Of a stretch of DNA of 8,933 nucleotides, positions 1 to 5,308 are shown in pieces (within the stretch, counting starts at the first letter, position 1; each line of letters starts with the position of its first letter). Source of the stretch: Microcaldota archaeon (GTDB lineage: Archaea; Micrarchaeota; Micrarchaeia; Micrarchaeales; Micrarchaeaceae); assembly GCA_030039935.1 (NCBI GenBank), contig JASHUQ010000069.1:1-8933 (forward strand), read 5' to 3'. The notes beneath the pieces are model-generated. The model did no database searches. It saw only the letters and a program-made list of their open reading frames with translations, and had not been told where the DNA came from. The position numbers were made by a program, and so were the translations under genes.

Positions 1-897
1 GAAAACATAAAATCAGCATTGGAAAACCTTGTTTTCATACTGAACAGAATAGAATATTCTGAAAAGGATGGAATACTGATTGAAGAGATGATCGACAATG
101 GGATAGTGTTTGACCTGTCCGGTGCGGGAATAGGCACAAGGTCATATTTCTATGCGCTTTTGCTCAATCAGATATACTCTATTGCAACCTTGTTTGACTC
201 GAATGGTGATGATAGCCTTAGGCTGATGATATGCCTTGAGGAGGCACAGCTGATTTTCAAGGATCCCACAGCAGCATCTGTTGAAGACATAAAGCAAAGG
301 ATGCAGGATTTCAGGAAGAAAGGGATAGGGCTTATGCTTCTCACGCATAATGTAATTGACATAGAATCAGGGATAAGAAGACTCTGCCAGACAAAGATAT
401 ACCTGAAACAGGCTGCAGATGTTGCCCAAGTTGCTTCAAGAGACCTTATTTTTACATTTGCCGATGATGAGGATGTTGTGTCAAAGCTAAAGCACCTAGA
501 TTCAAGAATAGGCGCGCTCTGCTACGTTGGAAAAGACTATGGGGTAAAAACATCCAATGACACAATCTTCATAAAGACAAAGGATTATGAAGATCGCGGT
601 TTGCAGGGCAACCCGATAACAAAAGAGTATATCTCTAAGAAAGGCATTTCTACATCAAAACTTATCAATTCCAAAATAAGGGTGTTTGGCAATGGGAATT
701 CTGACAAAGTAGAATATATTGCAATAAAATACCTTGGTGAAGAAAAGGCCGAGTTTCCGGTTTCCGATTTCTCTCCAGAGATATCTTACGAAATGATAGA
801 GAACAGAGAATACCTCTTTGAGCTGCTTGACAGCAGGAAGAGATGCATTGGAAAATATAGAATAAGAGCGGCAAACGAGATACTTATTCCTATGTAG
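1..897 (+). CDS. HerA/FtsK-superfamily ATPase, C-terminal part (5' truncated by window edge)
   Basis: The frame is open from base 1, so the true start lies upstream and the TTG at 19 is not needed as a start. What remains is the C-terminal half of a RecA-fold motor ATPase. A beta strand followed by acidic residues, LRLMICLEEAQLIF (about 217-258), fits a Walker B motif with Glu-Glu-Ala-Gln where HerA/VirB4-type proteins usually have Asp-Glu-Ala-His. The strand GLMLLTHN (about 328-351) fits the following sensor strand, and an Arg pair (GIRRL) follows. The Walker A motif would lie upstream of the window. The segment GIVFDLSGAGIG before Walker B also resembles HerA/VirB4-like ATPases. The last ~90 residues look like a small beta-rich C-terminal domain. 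Such enzymes pump or remodel DNA or move macromolecules; which applies here cannot be told from this fragment. Its stop codon overlaps the convergent downstream gene by 8 bp. Confidence 0.75.
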   Translation, partial: ENIKSALENLVFILNRIEYSEKDGILIEEMIDNGIVFDLSGAGIGTRSYFYALLLNQIYSIATLFDSNGDDSLRLMICLEEAQLIFKDPTAASVEDIKQRMQDFRKKGIGLMLLTHNVIDIESGIRRLCQTKIYLKQAADVAQVASRDLIFTFADDEDVVSKLKHLDSRIGALCYVGKDYGVKTSNDTIFIKTKDYEDRGLQGNPITKEYISKKGISTSKLINSKIRVFGNGNSDKVEYIAIKYLGEEKAEFPVSDFSPEISYEMIENREYLFELLDSRKRCIGKYRIRAANEILIPM

Positions 898-1945
898 AGG
901 CCCTAATACGTATTCCTTTCTCTATCCTCCAATATCTAAGAGTATAGAAAAGGGCTATTCCTCCTATTATAACGCCGAACCATAGGGTTGCTATCCTCGC
1001 CATTATTGTCACAGCTGAGGCTATGGCTGTGCTCAGGTGCGAGGATGTGCTAAGTATTGTGACAAGGGATGCGTCTGTAACGCCTATATTTCCTGGAATT
1101 GCTGTCAGCATTCCGATTATCTGAGAAAATGAGAATGTAAGGACAGATGCACCAACGCTCGGCACTGCGCCAACTGCCATAAGAGAGAAATACAATGACA
1201 TTGCGTACAGGATTGCTGATGGGATGGTGAATGCCATAGACACGATATACACTCCTGGCTTGTGCAGCTTGCTCTGCGATGTGAAGTATTCACTTCCATA
1301 TGAACTGAAAACCTTGTAGAAAGCCGGGCTCTTTATCAGCCTTTTTACAAGCTTGAAGAACCAGTCGCTTAGTATGAACATGAATGGGAGAAGAAGGACT
1401 ATATCAGCCAATATTACAAGAATAACGAACTTATCGAAATATATTGATGCAATAAGCGCAACAAACGCCATGCCCAAAAAATCTGTGAATATGTCTATTG
1501 TAACCATTGGCACTATGTTTATGAACCTGATTTTTGTTATTCTGTTTAATGTATATGCGGAAATCACCCTCCCTATTCTTCCTGGAGTCAGTTCCATTGA
1601 ATAAAGCGAAAGGTATACCATGAAGCTTTTTTTGAACGGAACCTTCAGCTTGAGTATCTTCATGTAATAGCGCCACTTGCCAAAGCTGATCACGTATCCT
1701 AAGAATACGGAAACAAACGCTATCGAATAGATGGTAAGGTTAGAGCTTATTATTATGCCGAATACCTTTCCTATCCCTCCGAATATGGCAACTCCGATGA
1801 ACACCACGAAGCTTATAAGAAAAAGTATAACAACAAAGCGCAGAACCCTTCTAACAAGTTTTACATACTCGCTTCTGTTCATTGACTTTGTATGCGTTAT
1901 TGTGTACCAGAACGGTTTACCCTTCTTATCTCTCCGACTAGTCAT
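890..1945 (-). CDS. Flippase-like integral membrane protein (LPG synthase TM / UPF0104 family, PF03706 type)
   Basis: This 351-residue protein has about eight hydrophobic segments (roughly 36-58, 70-88, 105-118, 145-168, 172-192, 231-258, 265-283 and 303-336). It carries the two signatures I associate with the PF03706 family: PGRIGR at 121-126 after a membrane segment, and PGNIGVTDASL at 284-294, the counterpart of the usual P-G-G-I-G-x-x-E/D-A. Bacterial members form the membrane half of lysylphosphatidylglycerol synthase; many archaeal members stand alone and are annotated as putative flippases or as partners of glycosyltransferases. A role in moving or modifying a lipid is inferred from family alone. 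ATG at 1945 is used; the internal Met22 (start at 1882) is an alternative, because the first 21 residues are hydrophilic and neither site has a clear Shine-Dalgarno motif. It is convergent with the ATPase gene, with stop codons overlapping. Confidence 0.85.
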   Translation of the reverse strand: MTSRRDKKGKPFWYTITHTKSMNRSEYVKLVRRVLRFVVILFLISFVVFIGVAIFGGIGKVFGIIISSNLTIYSIAFVSVFLGYVISFGKWRYYMKILKLKVPFKKSFMVYLSLYSMELTPGRIGRVISAYTLNRITKIRFINIVPMVTIDIFTDFLGMAFVALIASIYFDKFVILVILADIVLLLPFMFILSDWFFKLVKRLIKSPAFYKVFSSYGSEYFTSQSKLHKPGVYIVSMAFTIPSAILYAMSLYFSLMAVGAVPSVGASVLTFSFSQIIGMLTAIPGNIGVTDASLVTILSTSSHLSTAIASAVTIMARIATLWFGVIIGGIALFYTLRYWRIEKGIRIRAST

Positions 1946-1990
1946 TCAAACACAAGCCAATCCAACTGGTCAATTAAGCTTGAGCAAGAA

Positions 1991-2000
1991 GGTTTATAAT
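1991..2000 (-). promoter_or_regulatory. Candidate TATA box for the flippase-like gene
   Basis: On the minus strand this reads ATTATAAACC, an archaeal box-A-like element about 50 bp upstream of the ATG at 1945. A transcript started about 25 bp downstream would have a leader of about 25 nt. The surrounding AT-rich sequence offers other matches (for example the A/T block just upstream), so the exact box is uncertain. Confidence 0.35.
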
Positions 2001-2054
2001 TCATTTTAATTAAAAAGCTGCTTTTCTCCTTTCTATTATGTGCTCATTATTTGC

Positions 2055-2591
2055 TTATCTATGTAAGAGTCCTGTTTTAGGACTTGTACTACTCCTTATA
2101 GATCTGCTTATTTCGCCTATCCTCTTTCTAAGCCTTGGCAGCACTCTGCTCTGCCTTTGGCTTGCAATGCCTTGTTTGTTTGATATGAATCTTCCATGCG
2201 AATCCCTTAGCAGTATTCGCGGTTGTGCGTGCAAAGAGGCAGGACTTGGATTTATATGGGGCTTTGGTCTCCTTCTTGATGGGCTTGAAGAAATATTTTC
2301 CTTTGATTCCAATACAAGTTTCATGCCCTTAAAAACGAACTTGTTATCATTGTCTGTTCTCAGCTCTGGAAGCGTAAGGTGTATAGGCTCTGAAAGATAC
2401 GGCATGCCAAGCTCTTTTCTAAGTGCACAGTATCTCTGCCTTGCCCTGGCAATCTCGGCTATGTGCCTTTCCCTTGCATTAAGCTTTTCATAATCGCTGC
2501 TGAGCCTTGATGGAGGATTTGCTATTATCTCCAATTCCTTATCAGAAAAGTTGTTGTCCTGCCTTTCTATTTCTGACTCGTGAGTCGGCAT
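2055..2591 (-). CDS. Hypothetical small basic protein with an R-D-x-x-G-R-F motif
   Basis: This 178-residue hydrophilic protein belongs to no family I recognise. The N-terminal half is charged and predicted largely helical (around residues 30-62, an Arg/Glu/Ala-rich stretch). The C-terminal half is rich in Arg, Ser and Pro and strongly basic. Near residues 128-135 it carries RDSHGRFIS; R-D-x-x-G-R-F is a short motif often seen beside DNA-binding domains such as HNH or AP2-like modules in phage and archaeal proteins, so nucleic-acid binding is a reasonable but weak inference. This frame is preferred over the long opposite-strand frame, which encodes an implausible Leu/Cys/Ser-rich protein. The start is the ATG at 2591; no Shine-Dalgarno is seen, in keeping with a short or leaderless transcript. 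It lies between the tRNA and the flippase-like gene, all on the same strand. Confidence 0.65.
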   Translation of the reverse strand: MPTHESEIERQDNNFSDKELEIIANPPSRLSSDYEKLNARERHIAEIARARQRYCALRKELGMPYLSEPIHLTLPELRTDNDNKFVFKGMKLVLESKENISSSPSRRRPKPHINPSPASLHAQPRILLRDSHGRFISNKQGIASQRQSRVLPRLRKRIGEISRSIRSSTSPKTGLLHR

Positions 2592-2620
2592 ATTATCTAA
2601 GAATATTCTCTTTTTCCAGA

Positions 2621-2629
2621 TATTAATAT
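2621..2629 (-). promoter_or_regulatory. Candidate TATA box for the basic hypothetical gene
   Basis: The minus strand reads ATATTAATA, centred about 34 bp upstream of the ATG at 2591, in an otherwise non-coding 120-bp gap between this gene and the tRNA. A leader of under 10 nt would follow. The match is AT-rich and near-palindromic, so it is a weak call. Confidence 0.3.
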
Positions 2630-2711
2630 GTATTCTTTTATCGTATAATTAGAGTGTATGTTTCGGAATTTGAAAACGCTTAATCTGTATATTTTAAGCT
2701 TATCTATAGTT

Positions 2712-2851
2712 TGGGGCCGCCGGGATTTGAACCCGGATTTGCTGGTTTCTTCATATTTAGTTTGAACTTCCAGATCCTAATCATCGTGCGTTGCACTCAA
2801 TTAATATAAACATCTGGAGCCAGCCGCGCTGCCAGGTTACGCTACAGCCCC
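2712..2851 (-). tRNA. tRNA-Trp (anticodon CCA), intron-containing, CCA tail not encoded
   Basis: Read on the minus strand from 2851, the acceptor strands GGGGCTG and CGGCCCC pair over seven positions with one G-U, followed by discriminator A73, as expected for tRNA-Trp. The D stem is GCGT/GCGC, the anticodon stem GCTGG/CCAGC with loop CTCCAGA, the variable region AAAT, and the T arm CCGGG-TTCAAAT-CCCGG. The anticodon CCA occupies 2815-2817. Removing the intron at 2747-2813 leaves a 73-nt tRNA. The bases after the discriminator are AAC, so the 3' CCA must be added by the nucleotidyltransferase. It begins 50 bp after the stop of the 285-residue hypothetical gene and appears to have its own promoter. 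Confidence 0.95.
2747..2813 (-). other. Intron of tRNA-Trp (67 nt, between positions 37 and 38)
   Basis: The 67 nt separate G37 from A38; because both the intron and A38 begin with A, the boundary could shift by one base without changing the mature tRNA. A relaxed bulge-helix-bulge can be drawn. Beyond the anticodon stem, CTCC faces GAAG (three of four pair), A36-G37-A is the 5' bulge, AAA is the 3' bulge, and intron TGTTTA pairs with TAAATA near the intron's 3' end, including one G-U. Position 37/38 is the usual site cut by archaeal tRNA endonuclease. Some euryarchaeal tRNA-Trp introns double as box C/D guide RNAs; see the findings for weak box-like elements here. Confidence 0.85.
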
Positions 2852-2871
2852 TATAGAGCATAAGGAATTCT

Positions 2872-2879
2872 TAGATAAA
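2872..2879 (-). promoter_or_regulatory. TATA box for tRNA-Trp
   Basis: The minus strand reads TTTATCTA, centred about 25 bp before the first tRNA base (2851), which is the expected box-A distance for an archaeal stable RNA gene. It lies in the 50-bp gap after the stop of the upstream hypothetical gene. Confidence 0.5.
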
Positions 2880-2901
2880 GAATATTAATAGTTGTTCTGG
2901 A

Positions 2902-3759
2902 TTAAGAAGTAGCAGCAAGCAGGCTTTCTAAAGCGCGATACGCATTCTCCGCCATATGACGGGAATTTGCAGATACGCTGTATTCATTTGCAGTACGTCC
3001 ATCTGGCCTAGTCCTAGATTTATCGTATATTGCTGTTTCGTCCATAAGCATGTCCTCTGCTATACTTACAACGCGCTCGTCTCCAAGTTTTCTCTGTTCA
3101 AACCATTCTCTAATTTCTTCAATGCCAGCAAAACCTCCTTTTTTGTGAATATCTGTTACTGCAACTAGGAAAAGGATTGCCCTGTCCACATTTTTCAGTG
3201 TAGTTATTTTTAACTTCTTCTTCAACTGTTCTGGATTTGTTCTAAGCAATTCTTCGACCCAATGTTTGCTTGGAGGGAAGAACCTTTCTTTTTTGCCATC
3301 CACCTCAATCTCTATTCCTGTTTGACAATCATCATCAGTATCTATTATACAACCGATTTTCATTGCTAAACCACTACAACTTATTTCTGTTCTATGTGAT
3401 ATAATTTCAGCGCCCATAGGTTCCTTTGTTAAACCTTCAATTCCACCGTCGCCAGTCTTTATGTTTACATCTTCGAAATCTGCTATGCCGCGATAAATTT
3501 TAATCATCGGTTTTTCCATAAAGTCTTCAAAGTGTATTTGAACCCTGCATACTTCTTGAATTTTTTCTGATGGCATGCCTTCATACTCTAATTTTGATAC
3601 AGTGCATTCAACGCTCTCCATTGTAGGAAACTTAACATCGAATTTTAAAGTCGTAACTCTTTTCTCATCAACGGTTTTGTACCTTTCTGCAGTAAATGAT
3701 ATTCCATCTTGGCCTCTAGCAAATTCGACATTTTTCTCTTCCGGAACACTTACCATCAT
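2902..3759 (-). CDS. Hypothetical protein with probable C-terminal winged-helix domain
   Basis: I do not recognise this 285-residue protein. There are no signal peptide or membrane segments. Residues 1 to about 165 are predicted mainly beta, with short acidic strands and five cysteines, including C-x(8)-C across DTDDDC. Residues about 192-262 look like a winged helix: a helix (DRAILFLVAV), a Gly-containing turn, helices EEIREWFEQ and VVSIAEDMLM, then SRTRPDGRTANEYSV as the wing hairpin, ending in a C-terminal helix. DNA binding is therefore plausible but inferred. It is the second gene of a two-gene unit, 11 bp after the preceding gene. Starts at 3759 and 3756 are both ATG; a GTGA motif supports the pair. 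By hand count, Lys is AAA about 20 times against AAG about 5, and half the Leu codons are TTA/TTG, unlike the flippase-like gene. Confidence 0.75.
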   Translation of the reverse strand: MMVSVPEEKNVEFARGQDGISFTAERYKTVDEKRVTTLKFDVKFPTMESVECTVSKLEYEGMPSEKIQEVCRVQIHFEDFMEKPMIKIYRGIADFEDVNIKTGDGGIEGLTKEPMGAEIISHRTEISCSGLAMKIGCIIDTDDDCQTGIEIEVDGKKERFFPPSKHWVEELLRTNPEQLKKKLKITTLKNVDRAILFLVAVTDIHKKGGFAGIEEIREWFEQRKLGDERVVSIAEDMLMDETAIYDKSRTRPDGRTANEYSVSANSRHMAENAYRALESLLAATS

Positions 3760-3763
3760 ATTT

Positions 3764-3767
3764 TCAC
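3764..3767 (-). promoter_or_regulatory. Ribosome binding site (GTGA) of the 285-residue hypothetical gene
   Basis: The minus strand reads GTGA four bases before the first ATG (3759), matching the core of the archaeal Shine-Dalgarno sequence GGTGA. It sits in the 11-bp gap between the two genes and supports translation of the second gene from a shared mRNA. Confidence 0.5.
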
Positions 3768-3770
3768 GTT

Positions 3771-4334
3771 TTACTTTCTAAATAACACTCTTGGTATCCG
3801 ATCTTTCTCTTCTCTGATTGCCTCATCAATTACTGCAACAAGCTTCAGAAGTTTGGATGCATGTCCAAATTCATGTGAAGGCATTACCATCAAACTGTTG
3901 TCTAGTTCGGCTCTTAATCTGCGGACAAAATAGCCAAGCGCAAATCCGATTTCCTCTTGTGTTTTAGATTCGATCATTTTTTTCACAAATTCTGCATTTC
4001 CAATGCCCAAACATATTCTTGGATTATCATATTGCGGTTTGGGCGAACCTTTCTGGGCTTGCCAATCTATGTCTAGCGTTCCATATGAGACATCTGGATA
4101 AGTAGCAGTGCTTTTTACCAAATTTAACCACATCACCGCACTTGGAATTTTTGGCCCATCTTTTTTATATTCTGGATATTTTGGCTCGAGCACAAACCAG
4201 AGAGTTTCTTCATCTTTTCCATAATAGACATTAATTGCCCCCATTTCAGGGGAGGGTGATCTATCAACTAGAACGCGTCTAAATAGTTGGAGCTCTGCGT
4301 TTGTAGGAGCCGGAGCAGTTACAGATTGTGCCAT
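3771..4334 (-). CDS. Hypothetical soluble protein with an HEFGH motif, first gene of a two-gene unit
   Basis: This 187-residue protein matches no family I know. It lacks a signal peptide and membrane segments. The first ~110 residues read as mixed beta strands (for example GAINVYYG and ETLWFVLEP). A helical part follows from about 115 to 180, including a stretch around EEIGFALGYFVRRLRAEL. At 154-158 it has HEFGH, which matches the HExxH pattern of zinc peptidases. However, the extended metzincin pattern is absent, and the next Glu (171) is only 13 residues away, so the motif may be accidental. It is preceded by a clear GGTGA and a TATA-like box, and followed after 11 bp by the winged-helix protein gene, suggesting co-transcription and a shared job. 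Codon choice (CAA, AAA, TTA/TTG) resembles that of its partner. Confidence 0.75.
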   Translation of the reverse strand: MAQSVTAPAPTNAELQLFRRVLVDRSPSPEMGAINVYYGKDEETLWFVLEPKYPEYKKDGPKIPSAVMWLNLVKSTATYPDVSYGTLDIDWQAQKGSPKPQYDNPRICLGIGNAEFVKKMIESKTQEEIGFALGYFVRRLRAELDNSLMVMPSHEFGHASKLLKLVAVIDEAIREEKDRIPRVLFRK

Positions 4335-4338
4335 AGTT

Positions 4339-4343
4339 TCACC
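4339..4343 (-). promoter_or_regulatory. Ribosome binding site (GGTGA) fixing the start at 4334
   Basis: The minus strand reads GGTGA followed by four bases (AACT) and ATG. This is the strongest Shine-Dalgarno motif in the window and decides the start codon at 4334. Most other genes here have no such motif. Confidence 0.7.
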
Positions 4344-4363
4344 ATGATATGCTAAGTTTTGTA

Positions 4364-4372
4364 ATATATTTA
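4364..4372 (-). promoter_or_regulatory. TATA box of the two-gene hypothetical unit
   Basis: The minus strand reads TAAATATAT, centred about 34 bp upstream of the ATG at 4334. Initiation about 25 bp downstream would give a very short leader just including the GGTGA. It falls in the 63-bp gap after the uppP stop, so this pair is likely transcribed independently of uppP. Confidence 0.5.
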
Positions 4373-4397
4373 TTACTTTGGTTTACTAAATCCTAAG

Positions 4398-5249
4398 CTA
4401 AATGCCGAATATTAAATACAATGATCCTGTAACAAGCGCTATTATTCCGAGCGCGCTCGTGAGATAGACTATCTTAGACTTTCCTGCTATCTTTATAAGG
4501 AAATCTATGAGGAAAAGGCTCACTATTGTTGCAACTATTATAGCTATTACAACCCCAGAGATTCCTATAGCTGCCAGACCAGCAGAAACATTGGAGTGCG
4601 TTCCCACTATTGTAAGCCCAAATGCTGCTATAGATGCAAATATTCCAGTAAGGAAAGAGAGCCTGAACGCCTCATCTCCTTCTACATTCATGATGAGAAG
4701 CGCGCTTGTTGTTATCCCTGACCTGCTCACTCCAGGAAGCGCCGCAATTCCCTGCAATACGCCAACAATTATGAAGTTCTTTATCCCTAGGTCTTTTAGC
4801 TTTCTTGTTGTTTTGCCCAACGCCTGCCTCTTCCTTGAGTATCTTATTAGTATTGCGTCTCCTATGAGCACAATTCCTATGACAAGCATTGGAATTCCAA
4901 TGGAAATGCCGGTTATTGCATCAGCAATCAAATAAAGAGGGGCGCCTATTATTCCAGTGAATATTACAGTTACAAGAACATAGGTAAACAATTTTCTTTG
5001 CATCTGGTCCTTTGATCCAAACAACACTTTTATAAGGATCATCAGTTCCTTTCTGAAATATATTATTGCTGCGATTACAGTTCCTATTTCCATGAACAGT
5101 CCAAAGGTGTATGCCTGTGATGCGGTAAGCTTGAGAAGGTACTCAGATGCAACAAGCACCTGTGTCTTGCTGCTTATTGGAAGCCATTCAGATATTCCTT
5201 GAATTATCCCTATTATTATCGAGTTTATTATCTGGGTTATGCTAAGCAT
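4398..5249 (-). CDS. uppP: Undecaprenyl-diphosphatase-like membrane phosphatase (UppP/BacA family)
   Basis: This 283-residue, highly hydrophobic protein has both family signatures: GIIQGISEWLPISSKTQ at 14-30, including conserved E21, and PGVSRSGIT around 172-180 with Arg176. Length matches the usual ~270-280. Bacterial UppP dephosphorylates C55 polyprenyl diphosphate at the membrane to recycle the carrier for glycan synthesis; an archaeal homologue would probably act on dolichyl- or related polyprenyl diphosphates used in N-glycosylation. Residue 30 is Gln where the E. coli enzyme has the His of its SSTGH segment, a notable change at a catalytic-motif position. The ATG at 5249 lies 30 bp from the centre of a TATA element, which implies a leaderless transcript. 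The gene is divergent from the DUF929 gene. The family call is firm, but the substrate is not known. Confidence 0.9.
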   Translation of the reverse strand: MLSITQIINSIIIGIIQGISEWLPISSKTQVLVASEYLLKLTASQAYTFGLFMEIGTVIAAIIYFRKELMILIKVLFGSKDQMQRKLFTYVLVTVIFTGIIGAPLYLIADAITGISIGIPMLVIGIVLIGDAILIRYSRKRQALGKTTRKLKDLGIKNFIIVGVLQGIAALPGVSRSGITTSALLIMNVEGDEAFRLSFLTGIFASIAAFGLTIVGTHSNVSAGLAAIGISGVVIAIIVATIVSLFLIDFLIKIAGKSKIVYLTSALGIIALVTGSLYLIFGI

Positions 5250-5272
5250 GAAACCAAATTAAATTGCGTAGA

Positions 5273-5284
5273 TTAATATAAATA
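5273..5284. promoter_or_regulatory. Shared central TATA element of divergent uppP and DUF929 genes
   Basis: The block TTAATATAAATA reads as a TATA box on both strands: TATAAATA forward (5277-5284) and TTTATATT in reverse (5282-5275). Base 5279 is exactly midway between the two ATG codons (5249 minus, 5309 plus), 30 bp from each. That is the TATA-to-start distance expected for leaderless archaeal mRNAs in both directions, so one TBP site may serve both genes. Confidence 0.65.
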
Positions 5285-5308
5285 GTGCATGCTTATTATA
5301 CTGGTTTT

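Noticed and set aside
2013..2025. Small inverted repeat (AAAAG-CTG-CTTTT) between the basic hypothetical and flippase-like genes, as a terminator
   Set aside because: The stem is only five mostly A-T pairs with a three-base loop; in an AT-rich gap this is expected by chance, and archaeal termination relies mainly on T-runs.
2038..2493. 151-codon open frame on the plus strand opposite the basic hypothetical gene
   Set aside because: It encodes a Leu/Ser/Cys-rich chain with no motif, while the minus-strand frame gives a hydrophilic, protein-like sequence with an RDxxGRF motif. I treat it as a shadow.
2712..4334. tRNA-Trp as the attachment site of an integrated element carrying the two unknown genes
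   Set aside because: The two genes lie on the 5' side of the tRNA, whereas integration usually uses the 3' half. I see no integrase and no second copy of the tRNA 3' end in the window.
4507..4935. 142-codon open frame on the plus strand within uppP
   Set aside because: It lies wholly antisense to the well-supported UppP signatures and shows low-complexity Ile/Thr/Pro repetition typical of the complement of a membrane protein gene.
5285..5308. GTG start extending the DUF929 protein by eight residues
   Set aside because: The GTG overlaps the edge of the TATA element and would lie upstream of the likely transcription start. ATG 5309 has the correct TATA spacing.
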